Source: GCA-2725625 sp964574215
GTDB taxonomy: Bacteria > Pseudomonadota > Alphaproteobacteria > Rhodospirillales > UBA2165
NCBI GenBank assembly: GCA_964574215.1
Contig: CAZNLR010000007.1
Span: 60,343 to 124,342, forward strand
Length of the DNA: 64,000 nt
Direction of reading: 5' to 3'
Shown piece by piece: positions 1 through 9,226 of this stretch; the stretch's first letter is position 1, and each line of letters opens with the position of its first letter. The notes beneath the pieces are model-generated. The model saw only the letters and a list, made by a program, of their open reading frames with translations. It was not told where the DNA came from and searched no databases. The translations under genes and the position numbers were made by a program.

Positions 1-63
1 GGCTCTGGGCTGTGGTATCTGTGGAATAAAACAGCGTTAAACAGAAGAAAATTGCCTGGATGA
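1..63 (+). CDS. possible C-terminal tail of a gene entering from the left edge
   Basis: Frame 1 is open from the first base and reads about 20 codons (ending NRRKLPG) to a TGA at 61-63. The aromatic/basic composition would suit the end of a membrane protein, but the piece is too short to identify. The other two forward frames close sooner. The rest of the stretch up to the first complete gene (64-331) shows no convincing gene or site. Confidence 0.2.
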   Translation, partial: GSGLWYLWNKTALNRRKLPG

Positions 64-331
64 TCGGGAACGATTTCATTGTTTTTGCCCTCAATTCAAT
101 TTACGTGGCCGATAAATCGTAATCGGGGCTTCAACAATTTCCGCTACAATCGTTCTAAATTCGCCGCAGCTAATTTTTATTGGTCTAATCAACAAGTAAG
201 GGCATATTGAAATAAACCAATAGCTTTCATTTTCGGAAAGTACGTAGCCGTGGCCTTAGGAAACAAGTGCACATAATTATTCTAAAATCTAGCCGGTAAA
301 AAATACGGCTCAAACCGTGGGGCATAAAAGA

Positions 332-1066
332 ATGTTGCGTCGCATACCGTTGGCGATCGCTTTCGTTGTATTTCTCTCTTCCGAACGTGTTCTCGGATCT
401 GATTCTCTGACCCTGTACATGACCGAGATTCCGGGTCAAACCATGAATGACGATTCCAATCTCGGTATGGCTCGCGAAATTGCCCATGAGGCTGCCATGC
501 TTGCTGGAATAGCGCTGAATGAAACCTTCGTTCCGTGGGCTCGGGCGGTGAAAGCCGTTGAGAAATCAGCAAATACCGTTATCATTCCGTTTTCGCGCAC
601 GCCAACCAGAGAGAAACGATTTACCTGGATAGCCGTTCTTTACCCCCTGCAGTTCGGCTTCGTCTCGCTAAACAAACCGATCAACAGCTTTGATCATGCG
701 CGACGTCTCAAGCGCATAGGAGTGTGGCGGGCGACATCAATGGAAGAAGAGCTACGCCAGGCAGGATTCAAAAACATTGCCCCCGTTTCCGATGATAAAG
801 CGCTGGCCCGCATGCTGGTTAAGGGTCGTTTTGATGCCTGGTACGGCTCTCTTGTTGAAGCGGCGTATCAATTTCGAGGTATAAAGGAAATTAATCGTGC
901 GAAACTCCAGTTCGGCGAGCCCTTGCGTGAACAGAAAGTATGGCTAGCGAGCGGTTTAAAAATATCCGGTCAAATCGTTGGCCGGTTGCGGGGTGCCATG
1001 AAAACCTTGGAGCAGTCAGGTGCAATTCGATCCATCATCAGGAAATACGGATTTGATCCAAAATAA
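332..1066 (+). CDS. periplasmic solute-binding protein, family 3 type
   Basis: This is probably a periplasmic binding protein of the amino-acid ABC type (SBP_bac_3) that works without an adjacent permease. The N-terminus MLRRIPLAIAFVVFL is a short signal peptide ending near VLG. The body (about 30-240) has the family pattern: an early YMTEIPG strand, FTWIAVLYPLQFGFV mid-protein, and a C-terminal helix with GAIRSIIRKYGFDP. The open frame begins at a GTG at 317, but the ATG at 332 puts the signal peptide at the terminus with a G/A-rich stretch just upstream. Many such orphan proteins in alphaproteobacteria sense rather than transport. The ligand cannot be read from the sequence. Confidence 0.8.
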   Translation: MLRRIPLAIAFVVFLSSERVLGSDSLTLYMTEIPGQTMNDDSNLGMAREIAHEAAMLAGIALNETFVPWARAVKAVEKSANTVIIPFSRTPTREKRFTWIAVLYPLQFGFVSLNKPINSFDHARRLKRIGVWRATSMEEELRQAGFKNIAPVSDDKALARMLVKGRFDAWYGSLVEAAYQFRGIKEINRAKLQFGEPLREQKVWLASGLKISGQIVGRLRGAMKTLEQSGAIRSIIRKYGFDPK

Positions 1067-1076
1067 TCCGGTCCGG

Positions 1077-2342
1077 TTAGACCGGCTCCGATTCGATTTC
1101 CTTGCCCCGTTTCAGGATCACGATTTTTATCGGAATTAATATAATCAAGCCCAACATGGTAATACCGGCAAGCGCCATCTGGAGGCCAACGGTTTCGGCG
1201 ATCCACCCGATAGCAAGGGAACCCAGGGCCGGCAACCCAACGCCAATTGAAACGTATATGCTGATCACCCGGCCGCGATAATCGTCATCGACCAAATGTT
1301 GAACCAGCGACTGATTTCCGATCGACGCAGACACCAGAAATCCACCGGCAAAAAACAATGTGACCAACGCAACCGCATAGATATCGGTTAAAGCAAAAGC
1401 GATCAGTATCATGCAGGTGACGACATTACCGATGGCAAGGACCCGGGTCAGTCCCTGGGTCGATCCGCGCAGCGCTAAAACGATGGCGAAGCAAAAGGCG
1501 CCGATACCTGACGCCGCCAGCATATTGGCAAGCCCCTGCTCACCCTTGCCGAATATCTCGGCGGCGAAACCCGGCATAAAATCTAAATAAGGGCGGATCA
1601 AACAAGAGATGATCAAAGTTACAAGGAATAGGAGACGTAAATGAGTGTGCTGGACGGTGTAAACAAATCCGGCCTTGAATTCATTGAACAGATTGGACTT
1701 TCTCCTTTCGGCCAATCGCTCGGCCGCGCCTTCCGGCGGACGAATGCGAAGTAATGCAAAGGTCATCCAGATCATACACGCCGCATTGGCGGCAAACCCC
1801 GATCCCACGCCGAGAAAACCGAGTAGTAATCCGCCGATGAGTGGGCCGGTAAAACCCGACGAGTGATAGGTCGTTGCGTTGACCGCCACGGCAGCGGACA
1901 GATTCCCGCGATCCACCAGACGGCCGACAAGCGACTGCCGGGCGGGAAACTCGAAGGCAAATTGAATACCCTGAACCGTCATTAGAATGACCAGCAGAAG
2001 CGGTGTCATAACATCGGTCCAGATCAAAGTGGCTGTCGTCATCGCAATACCGGCGCCGAAAAGTGATGTGGCGATAGCGACCAACCTGAGGCCCAACCGG
2101 TCGGCGATCGCCCCGGCGAAGGGTCCGAAAATCAAGAGAGGAATGTGATAGCCGAAGGCAATGGCCCCTAACCAGGCCGGCGATTTGGTCATTTCGTAAA
2201 TGAGGTACCCGGCGGATATTTTCTGAATCCAGAAACCCTGGACCATCAGAAGCTGACCCGTCCAGTAGACCCGGTAATTTCTAATCGAAAGCGCCCGCCC
2301 GATACCGCCGAAATGAGAAAGAAAGCCTGCCGGTTTTTCCAT
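1077..2342 (-). CDS. MFS transporter, MFS_3/enterobactin-exporter-like
   Basis: A 421-residue major facilitator with about twelve hydrophobic segments. The N-terminus (SIRNYRVYWTGQLLMVQGFWIQ) and the loop after TM2 (FGPFAGAIADRLGLR) match the MFS_3 group typified by the enterobactin exporter EntS. A second conserved loop (DDDYRGRVISIY) lies in the C-terminal half. It is an inner-membrane proton-coupled exporter; the substrate is unknown. It ends 11 bases from the upstream solute-binding gene, tail to tail. No regulator or siderophore gene is adjacent, so an iron role is only family-level inference. Confidence 0.85.
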   Translation of the reverse strand: MEKPAGFLSHFGGIGRALSIRNYRVYWTGQLLMVQGFWIQKISAGYLIYEMTKSPAWLGAIAFGYHIPLLIFGPFAGAIADRLGLRLVAIATSLFGAGIAMTTATLIWTDVMTPLLLVILMTVQGIQFAFEFPARQSLVGRLVDRGNLSAAVAVNATTYHSSGFTGPLIGGLLLGFLGVGSGFAANAACMIWMTFALLRIRPPEGAAERLAERRKSNLFNEFKAGFVYTVQHTHLRLLFLVTLIISCLIRPYLDFMPGFAAEIFGKGEQGLANMLAASGIGAFCFAIVLALRGSTQGLTRVLAIGNVVTCMILIAFALTDIYAVALVTLFFAGGFLVSASIGNQSLVQHLVDDDYRGRVISIYVSIGVGLPALGSLAIGWIAETVGLQMALAGITMLGLIILIPIKIVILKRGKEIESEPV

Positions 2343-2433
2343 CGAGGAAACTTAGCCCTCAATATAGACCGGGTAAAACACTTAGAGGTCTAATTGTTGA
2401 TTGCGCAAGGGATCAGACGCTACGTCAATGTTC

Positions 2434-3063
2434 CTAGACGGCTTTGGCGCGAACTTCGGCATCCTGCCAATTGGTCAACAGCCGGGCGACGACGATCCGC
2501 ATCAAATACATGCCGAACTGGGGATTTTGATAAAATAGCTGGACCATATTGTCGTTGGATATCGTATAGAGATCGCAATCCGTGGCGCATACGCCTGTGC
2601 AGGTGCGCCGATTGTCGGGCGTAAAGGCGCCGATCTCACCCAGAACATCGCCGGGTCCGCAATCGACGTCGATTTCGTTGAGATGGACCGTACCATCGGC
2701 GATGACAATCATCCGATCCGGCCGGTCACCTTTGTGAAATAAAACCGTTCCCGCCGCCTGCCTGATCTTGTCCATAAAAGGGAGCAAAGCCGTGAGATCG
2801 TTGTCCCCTTCCGAAGATTTGCGGATTTCCTGGATCAGCTGATACATCTGCCACGTTCTGAACAGGTTCAGCGGCAACAGCAAAGCATGCAGCACCAACG
2901 TCGGAAAACTCGGCACCAGTAGCCCAAATATCAGAAATCCCACATTGCCCGCGACGGCTCCGAGACGCAGAGGAATAATGGTCTTACGATACATCCCCCA
3001 AAGGGTAACAACGCCGCCCATATAGCCGACGACATCAACCCAGGGAACACCTTCCATAGCCAT
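2434..3063 (-). CDS. three-TM membrane protein with C-terminal cyclic-nucleotide-binding domain
   Basis: The N-terminal third has about three hydrophobic helices (VDVVGYMGGVVTLWGMY, AGNVGFLIFGLLVP, and one around LVLHALLLPLN). The C-terminal part is a CNBD/cupin fold: AAGTVLFHKGDRPDRMIVIADG, GPGDVLGEIGAF, then NRRTCTGVCATDCDLYTIS. Short TM bundle plus CNBD is the layout of Popeye-domain proteins, although sequence kinship is not claimed. An in-frame start exists at 3087, but the ATG at 3063 is preceded by GAGGAG at good spacing. The gene lies downstream of pspF on the same strand (about 75 bp gap), so a role in envelope stress is possible by context only. Confidence 0.75.
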   Translation of the reverse strand: MAMEGVPWVDVVGYMGGVVTLWGMYRKTIIPLRLGAVAGNVGFLIFGLLVPSFPTLVLHALLLPLNLFRTWQMYQLIQEIRKSSEGDNDLTALLPFMDKIRQAAGTVLFHKGDRPDRMIVIADGTVHLNEIDVDCGPGDVLGEIGAFTPDNRRTCTGVCATDCDLYTISNDNMVQLFYQNPQFGMYLMRIVVARLLTNWQDAEVRAKAV

Positions 3064-3139
3064 GGTAAAGTCTCCTCTTACAAACAATCAGAAGAAAACA
3101 AAAATTACCGGGTGCCTAATTTTACAATTTTCAAAATGA

Positions 3140-4159
3140 CTATAACAAATCGTATTTCCCCAACCTATTCCTCAACTGGTTGTAGGTGAGGCCCAACTGA
3201 AGTGCGGTGATTTTTTGGTTATGGCGGTTGGCTTCGAGGGCAGCGCCGATGAGGTCTTTTTCGTATTGATTGACGGCGTCTTTGAGTTTGATGGGGCCGG
3301 AAATAGGCGGCGCTTCGGTGGGCTTGGCGGTTGCCGGTGCGGTTTCCTGCCGGGCAGTCTCTTTGGGGTGCGGCCGATAGGGTGAATCGAATGGATCGAA
3401 GACAATTTCCGGCATTGGGCGGCCCGGGTCGCCGTGAAGGTAAACCGCCCGCTCCACCACGTTCTTCAATTCCCGGACATTACCCGGCCAGTCATGGTTT
3501 TGCAGTGACTCCCGGGCGGCGGGCGCGAAACCGGGAAAACCTTCCCAATCCAGTTCCTGCGCCATGGCGCGGCCGAAATGATGAGCCAGCAGCGGAATAT
3601 CGTCCTGACGGTGACGCAGTTGAGGAACCGTTAAAACATCGAAGGACATGCGGTCGAGAAGATCGTAGCGGAAACGACCCGCAGCCGCCTCGCTGGGTAA
3701 ATCCACATTGGTGGCGCCAATCACCCGCACGTCGACCTTGAGGGTCTCGTTGCCCCCGACCCGTTCAAAATTTCCGTACTCGATGGCCCTGAGGATTTTT
3801 TCCTGGGCCTTCTGGGTGGCGCTGGCGATTTCATCTAAAAACAAGGTGCCGCCGTCAGCCAGTTCAAAGCGGCCGATGCGTCTTTTGCCGGCCCCGGTGA
3901 AAGCGCCCGCTTCGTGACCGAACAACTCCGTTTCCAGCAGCGTGTCCGGCAGCGCCGCGCAATTCAATTGCACGAACGGTCCCTGCCAGCGTTTGGAAAG
4001 ATAATGCAGGCGCGTCGCCACCAGTTCCTTACCCGAACCCCGCTCCCCGATCACCAGCACCGGGCGGTCCTGGGGTGCGGCCAATTCCACCCGCTCCATC
4101 ATCGCCAAAAAAGACGGTGATTCGCCGATAAGCGGCGGTAATTCCATACTTTCAATCAT
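3140..4159 (-). CDS. pspF: phage-shock sigma-54 activator PspF
   Basis: A bacterial enhancer-binding protein that drives sigma-54 transcription of the psp operon and is held inactive by PspA. The AAA+ domain occupies residues 5-240: Walker A GERGSGKE, the sigma-54-contacting loop GAFTGA, Walker B GGTLFLDEIA, and arginine-finger region FRYDLLDRMSFDVL. There is no N-terminal sensory domain, as in true PspF. The C-terminus carries a Fis-type helix-turn-helix (KITALQLGLTYNQLRNRL). At 339 residues it is close to the E. coli protein. It is divergent from pspA, the classical arrangement. An internal ATG at 4147 is an alternative start; neither has a strong ribosome site. Confidence 0.95.
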   Translation of the reverse strand: MIESMELPPLIGESPSFLAMMERVELAAPQDRPVLVIGERGSGKELVATRLHYLSKRWQGPFVQLNCAALPDTLLETELFGHEAGAFTGAGKRRIGRFELADGGTLFLDEIASATQKAQEKILRAIEYGNFERVGGNETLKVDVRVIGATNVDLPSEAAAGRFRYDLLDRMSFDVLTVPQLRHRQDDIPLLAHHFGRAMAQELDWEGFPGFAPAARESLQNHDWPGNVRELKNVVERAVYLHGDPGRPMPEIVFDPFDSPYRPHPKETARQETAPATAKPTEAPPISGPIKLKDAVNQYEKDLIGAALEANRHNQKITALQLGLTYNQLRNRLGKYDLL

Positions 4160-4292
4160 TTATACAAAATACGATATTTATTATTATTTTTCAATATTTA
4201 TTATTATTTTTTATAATTTATCAATGCGAATCAAATACAGCATTATTTAAATTACTCGTTTATTTACAATCAGTTATCTGATTATTCGCAAT

Positions 4293-4308
4293 TTGGCACG
4301 CTTCCTGC
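4293..4308 (+). promoter_or_regulatory. sigma-54 promoter of pspABC
   Basis: TTGGCACGCTTCCTGC fits the -24/-12 consensus, with GG at 4295-4296 and GC at 4307-4308 separated by exactly ten bases. Transcription would start near 4320, leaving a short leader with GACGGAG ahead of pspA. The 130 bases between this site and pspF are very AT-rich and would hold the PspF enhancer sites and pspF's own promoter. Confidence 0.9.
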
Positions 4309-4355
4309 GTTTGTTGTAGTCAGAATTAACAATTTGCCAATGACGGAGAAAAAAA

Positions 4356-5048
4356 ATGGGTATCTTTTCGCGCTTCAGCGATATCGTGAATTCCAATCTG
4401 ACGGCCATTCTGGATAAAGCTGAAGATCCGGAAAAAATGATGCGTCTGATGATTCAGGAAATGCAGGAAACCTTGGTGGAAATCCGCTCGGACGCCGCCC
4501 GCATTATCGCCGACCGGAAAGAAGCCGCCCGCACCTTGGGCCGCCTTGAAGACGCGCAAGGAGAATGGCAGCGCAAGGCCGAACTGGCGATCGCCAAAGA
4601 CCGCGAGGATTTGGCCAAGGGTGCCCTGTTGGAAAAAGCCAAGCTGGAAGAGACCGCCGGGTATTTGCGGACCGATCTGGAAAATCTTGATGCCGGTCTG
4701 GTTAAATACGAAGACGACATCGTCAAACTGGAATCCAAATTACGGGAAGCCAAGGCCAAGCAGCAGACCATCCAGGCGCGCCAGAAAACCGCGACATCCC
4801 AGTTGCGCACCCGCAAGCAGGTTTATGACGGTCGCATTGACGACGCCTTCGCCCGCTACGAAACCATGGAAAAACGGGTTGAAGCCGTCGAAGGTGAGGT
4901 TGAATCCTTTGATCTCGGTAAAGGTAAGACCCTGGCCGAAGAAATTGCTGATCTGGAAGCCGAAGCGGCCATCGAAGACGAATTGGCTGCCCTTAAGGCG
5001 AAAGCTGCCGGTTCTAAAAAGAGTGGCGGTAAAAAGGCCGCCTCCTGA
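4356..5048 (+). CDS. pspA: phage shock protein A (PspA/IM30 family)
   Basis: The ESCRT-III-like peripheral membrane protein that binds stressed inner membrane and inhibits PspF. The start MGIFSRFSDIVNSNLTAILDKAEDPEKM is the family's amphipathic helix 1. The rest is a long, charged coiled coil (about 25-200) with the expected A/E/K-rich heptads. The length (230) matches E. coli PspA plus a few residues, and the C-terminus is a lysine-rich tail (AAGSKKSGGKKAAS). It is the first gene of pspABC behind the sigma-54 promoter, with GACGGAG shortly upstream of the ATG. Confidence 0.97.
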   Translation: MGIFSRFSDIVNSNLTAILDKAEDPEKMMRLMIQEMQETLVEIRSDAARIIADRKEAARTLGRLEDAQGEWQRKAELAIAKDREDLAKGALLEKAKLEETAGYLRTDLENLDAGLVKYEDDIVKLESKLREAKAKQQTIQARQKTATSQLRTRKQVYDGRIDDAFARYETMEKRVEAVEGEVESFDLGKGKTLAEEIADLEAEAAIEDELAALKAKAAGSKKSGGKKAAS

Positions 5049-5082
5049 TAGGATCGGAATTCGGAATTTATAGGAGAACCCG

Positions 5083-5313
5083 ATGCAAGCCTTCTTCTTT
5101 ATGCCTATCGCCATCGTCTTCCTGGTCATTGTCCTGCCCATCTGGATCATCGCCCACTACGGAACGCGGTGGCGGACCGACAAAACCATGACCTCCGGCG
5201 AGGAAAAATTGCTCGCCGACTTGTGGGAATCCGCCGGTAAAATGGAGGAACGCGTCCGTAATTTGGAACGCATCCTCGATCAGGAAGCACCTGACTGGAG
5301 AGAGAGATTATGA
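5083..5313 (+). CDS. pspB: phage shock protein B
   Basis: A 76-residue inner-membrane protein. One N-terminal transmembrane helix (IAIVFLVIVLPIWIIAHY) is followed by a cytoplasmic coiled coil rich in E/R (SAGKMEERVRNLERILD), as in PspB. With PspC it senses envelope stress and draws PspA away from PspF. AGGAGAACCCG precedes the ATG. It sits 35 bp after pspA, and its stop overlaps the pspC start by four bases (ATGA). Confidence 0.95.
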   Translation: MQAFFFMPIAIVFLVIVLPIWIIAHYGTRWRTDKTMTSGEEKLLADLWESAGKMEERVRNLERILDQEAPDWRERL

Positions 5314-5753
5314 GTAAACACAGCCATCACCACGGCGGTAGAAAACGCAGATTCTGTGGGCCTCGCCGACGGCATGATAGCAATCCCAGCCATATCCGCC
5401 TTTACCGTAATCCGGACAACGGCGTTTTCATGGGCGTCTGCGCAGGCATTGCCGACTATTTCGGCGTCAATGTGGCGGGCGTCAGAATCGCCACGGTCGT
5501 CGCCCTGTTTTTCTTTTCGGTGCCGGTCGTCATCGCCTATTTCGCCATGGGTTTTTTCCTCAAGATCAAACCAGAAGGTATGTACGCGACCGATGAAGAG
5601 GAAACGTTCTGGCGTCGCACCCGGCTGGACCCCAAGGGAACGGTGTCTGACGTGCAACAGAGGTTCCGCGAAATCGAACGCCGCATCCGGGATGCGGAAG
5701 CCTATGTCACGTCAAGCGAGTTCAAATTAAAACGGGAATTCAAGGACCTTTAA
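5310..5753 (+). CDS. pspC: phage shock protein C (PspC domain)
   Basis: PspC partner of PspB. After a His/Arg-rich N-terminus of about 28 residues comes the PspC domain (RLYRNPDNGVFMGVCAGIADYFGV), then a hydrophobic helix (VALFFFSVPVVIAYFAMGFFL) and a cytoplasmic helical tail. It is 147 residues, slightly longer than E. coli PspC because of the basic, histidine-containing N-terminus. It is translationally coupled to pspB and is the last psp gene here; no pspD, pspE or pspG follows. Confidence 0.95.
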   Translation: MSKHSHHHGGRKRRFCGPRRRHDSNPSHIRLYRNPDNGVFMGVCAGIADYFGVNVAGVRIATVVALFFFSVPVVIAYFAMGFFLKIKPEGMYATDEEETFWRRTRLDPKGTVSDVQQRFREIERRIRDAEAYVTSSEFKLKREFKDL

Positions 5754-5890
5754 CCAAAATAAGTTACGACCATGCGAAGCCCGATTTTAAATCCGTATAA
5801 ATTACTTCATTGTTATTGATTCCGAGATATTTAATCCCACTTATTTCATGAGCAATCTAATAGGTTGTAGCGGGGGTTAATTCTATTTCG

Positions 5891-8800
5891 GTGGCAAAAT
5901 TAGTAAAAATGTCCAAAACGGGGAAATTCCAAGTTCTTTATATCGAAGACGACATTGAGACGGCGGAACTATGTCGCGCCGTATTGGGCAACTATGACTA
6001 TACAGTCGAGTTGGCCTACACGGGAAAAGAAGGTCTTGAACTGTTTCAGAGCAGCGAATACGACGCCGTCATTTTGGATTATCGTCTTCCCGATGTTGAT
6101 GGCCTTGAAGTGGCCGAGGAAATTCTAAAACAAGCTCCTGACATTTCGATCATTTTCATGACCGCTCGCGGAAGCGAACAAGTGGCTGCGGAAGCCATGA
6201 CGCTGGGCGTGGCCTACTACGTCGTAAAGGATAATCCGAACGTCTATTCGAAATTGCTCCCGGAAATTGTCAAAAAAGCGATTACCAGAACCGAAGAAAA
6301 GCGTGAAATAGAAAACGTTCAAGAAAAATTGAGAACCAGCGAGGAAATATACCGGTCAATTTTTGAAAATTCCGCTGAAGGAATTATCTCAATCGACTCT
6401 ATCGGTGTGATCGAATCCTTCAACCCTCACGCAGAAGCGATATTCGGTTATACCGCACAGGAAGTTATCGGCGAAAATGTCGCTATTTTAGTAGCTGAAG
6501 ATGTACGGGCGCAGCATATCGAGTATACCAGCCAGTCCGAACTCAATGCGCCCCGAATAATCAATCATGCCCGCGACCTTATTGGGCAGCGTAAAAACGG
6601 TACAAATTTTCCGATGGAATTGAACGTTTCGCCAATGACCACAAACGGGAAACAAAAATATATTGGCATAATGAGAGATATCACGGAACGCAAGGAAGTA
6701 GAATCAACGCTGGTGCAAAGTGAAAATCGGTTTCGAGATTTTGCGGAATCGGCGGCAGATCGATTTTGGGAAACGGACAAAAATCATAAATACACCTATA
6801 TGTCGCCACCCGCAGGAGCAATGAAGAGGCCGGTGGAGGACTTGATAGGAGAATTACCTTGGTCCGTTGCATCTCGCCGGCATTCCTCTGAACACGACCA
6901 AGCCATACAAGCGGCATTCGAAGCGCAAAAGCCCTTCCGGAATATCAGAAATATTGGCACCGCTGCCGACGGCGGGCGAAGGCATTTGGCGTTGAATGGC
7001 GTCCCCTATTACGACGCAAACGGCAATTTCGCAGGTTTTCGCGGCTCCACGACCGATGAGACCGAAGAAATCGAAGCCAGGTTGCTCATCGAGGAACAAG
7101 AACATCGTTTTAAAGACCTGGCAGAGGCCGGGGCGGACCGGTTTTGGGAAACCGATATAGATCATCGCTTTACTTTTTTTTCCTCCCCATCTGGAAATCT
7201 TTCCTACCCGGTTGAAAAATTAATCGGGAAAAGACCCTGGGAATTCCCCGAGAGGATTCCAGCAATTCATTGGGATGAACTGACGGGAAATTTTGACGCC
7301 CACATTCAGTTTAAAGATTTCAGATATACCAGCGTTTCGGAAACCGGCTCGACGGTTCATGTCCGCATGTCTGGAACACCGGTTTTCGAGACCTCAGGTA
7401 AATTCAAAGGGTTTCGCGGCGTTGTCTGCGACGAAACCGAAGAGGTTGAAGCCCGAAAGATGGCAAGCGCAACTGAGCAGCAGTTCGCGGATGCAATAAA
7501 TCATTTGAATGCCGGATTCAGCCTTTGGGACTCAAACGATATCCTATTGATCGCTAATGATCATATCAGATTGATCTATCCGGAAATTGCCCATCTGTTG
7601 GTTGCTGGAAATTCATTCACACACGTCATGCGCCATTTGGCGGAAAGTGGCGGATTGGATTTACGGGGTGAAAGTGTCGATGAATGGATCGGTCTAGCGG
7701 CTGGTTACCATCGGCAAAAAGACGAGAATTACGATATTCACCTTAACGATGGCCGCTGGATTCAAATCCGAAAGCAACGGCTTGAAGACGGTTCAACCCT
7801 TGCATTTCATTTTGATATAACCAAAGACAAGCAAGCCCAAGAAGAAGTGGAACTTGCCCGCCAATCCGCCGAAAATGCCAACCGGGCCAAATCCGACTTT
7901 CTATCATCTATGAGTCATGAACTGCGGACTCCCATGAATGCTATATTGGGATTTGGACAACTTCTCGAGCACAATCCCGCTCACCCCCTCTCCGATCAGC
8001 AATCCGATCACGTCCAGCAGATTTTGAAGGGCGGAGAACATCTTCTCAATTTAATCGACCAGGTTTTGGAATTATCAAAAATCGAAGCGGGAAAAATTGG
8101 TCTTTCCGTCGAGACCGTCGAGCTAGAACCGTTGGTGCAAGAATGTGTCGCAATGTTGGTTGGCCGAGCATCGAACGCTAACATCGAAATAGCTAACGAA
8201 ACCCCTGATCACCCGCTGCCGAAATTGAAATCAGACCGCATCCGGTTACAGCAGATTCTGCTCAATCTTCTGTCCAACGCCGTTAAATATAACCGGGATG
8301 GCGGAAAGGTTACTTTTTCCTATGAACATCTGAATGATGATCGCCTGCGAATTATGCTTAAAGATACCGGTCACGGTATTCCTGCCGACAAACAAGTGGA
8401 TTTGTTCGAACCGTTTTGCCGGCTGGGCCGGGAAGCAGGAGAGATAGAAGGCTCGGGAATAGGTCTAACTATTACCAAACAGCTGGTCGAATTATTGGGC
8501 GGCTTCATCGATTTTGAGAGCACAGAGGATGAAGGAAGCAAATTCTGGATCGATATTCCCATAGCGAAAGACCAGTTGGCTCGGGCGGGTAAAATTAATT
8601 CCAATGATATTTCTGAGGATGAGTTTGGAAAATCCGATGACCGCTTGCGGAAAGTTCTATACGTTGAAGACAACCCGGCAAATGTACATTTGATGGAAGC
8701 TGTCATCGAGCGCCTTCCCAACCTGGAATTAATTTCGGCACATACGGCCGAGCTGGGTTTGGATATGGCGAACGATCAGCAACCTGACCTCATCGTCATG

Positions 8801-9010
8801 GACATCAATCTGCCCGGCATGGACGGTATAGAGGCGGTAAAAATTCTGCAAACAAACGCGAAAACGAAACTCATACCGGTAATCGCCTTGACCGCGGCTG
8901 CGATGCCCCAGGAAATCGCGCGCGGTAAAAATGTCGGATTTAAAGATTACGTAACTAAGCCCTTTCAAGTGCCCGAACTGCTAAAATCCATCAGAGAAAA
9001 CTTACGTTAA
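5891..9010 (+). CDS. soluble hybrid sensor histidine kinase, REC-PAS(x4)-HisKA-HATPase-REC
   Basis: A 1039-residue cytosolic phosphorelay kinase with no membrane helix. An N-terminal receiver (14-130) has Asp63 in ILDYRLPD. Four PAS domains follow (about 150-650). PAS2 and PAS3 are clear duplicates, both carrying ADRFWETD and a later RPW/LPW motif. PAS4 (AINHLNAGFSLWDSNDILL) is of the PAS_7 kind. HisKA has His676 in MSHELRTPMNAILGFGQ; the ATPase domain has NLLSNAVKYNRDGG, DTGHGIP and GSGIGLTI; a second receiver has Asp971 in VMDINLPGMDG. The start may be GTG 5891 or ATG 5909. No partner is adjacent, so it probably feeds a distant phosphotransfer protein. Confidence 0.93.
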   Translation: MAKLVKMSKTGKFQVLYIEDDIETAELCRAVLGNYDYTVELAYTGKEGLELFQSSEYDAVILDYRLPDVDGLEVAEEILKQAPDISIIFMTARGSEQVAAEAMTLGVAYYVVKDNPNVYSKLLPEIVKKAITRTEEKREIENVQEKLRTSEEIYRSIFENSAEGIISIDSIGVIESFNPHAEAIFGYTAQEVIGENVAILVAEDVRAQHIEYTSQSELNAPRIINHARDLIGQRKNGTNFPMELNVSPMTTNGKQKYIGIMRDITERKEVESTLVQSENRFRDFAESAADRFWETDKNHKYTYMSPPAGAMKRPVEDLIGELPWSVASRRHSSEHDQAIQAAFEAQKPFRNIRNIGTAADGGRRHLALNGVPYYDANGNFAGFRGSTTDETEEIEARLLIEEQEHRFKDLAEAGADRFWETDIDHRFTFFSSPSGNLSYPVEKLIGKRPWEFPERIPAIHWDELTGNFDAHIQFKDFRYTSVSETGSTVHVRMSGTPVFETSGKFKGFRGVVCDETEEVEARKMASATEQQFADAINHLNAGFSLWDSNDILLIANDHIRLIYPEIAHLLVAGNSFTHVMRHLAESGGLDLRGESVDEWIGLAAGYHRQKDENYDIHLNDGRWIQIRKQRLEDGSTLAFHFDITKDKQAQEEVELARQSAENANRAKSDFLSSMSHELRTPMNAILGFGQLLEHNPAHPLSDQQSDHVQQILKGGEHLLNLIDQVLELSKIEAGKIGLSVETVELEPLVQECVAMLVGRASNANIEIANETPDHPLPKLKSDRIRLQQILLNLLSNAVKYNRDGGKVTFSYEHLNDDRLRIMLKDTGHGIPADKQVDLFEPFCRLGREAGEIEGSGIGLTITKQLVELLGGFIDFESTEDEGSKFWIDIPIAKDQLARAGKINSNDISEDEFGKSDDRLRKVLYVEDNPANVHLMEAVIERLPNLELISAHTAELGLDMANDQQPDLIVMDINLPGMDGIEAVKILQTNAKTKLIPVIALTAAAMPQEIARGKNVGFKDYVTKPFQVPELLKSIRENLR

Positions 9011-9162
9011 ATTTTTCCCGCACTAAAACCCGCCGCCGGCCGACTTAAAACTCGCTTGTCACAACCGCATAATATTGCCCGCTCGAGGTCTGTCTCCAGC
9101 GTTTCAGACACCGCATGTATAATTTCATATCTTGTTGTTATTGCGTAATTAATAATTTTATG

Positions 9163-9191
9163 TTGCTACTTTGTTCTCTTTTGGATATAAC
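9163..9191 (+). promoter_or_regulatory. sigma-70-type promoter ahead of a 27-codon ORF
   Basis: TTGCTA and TATAAC are separated by 17 bases, a good housekeeping promoter in the otherwise unoccupied 9011-9357 stretch. The predicted start of transcription, near 9198, would give a leader of about 30 bases containing GAGAGGA before the ATG at 9227. Confidence 0.5.
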
Positions 9192-9226
9192 CTCTATCCA
9201 ATCAATCAGAGAGAGGAATATAGATC

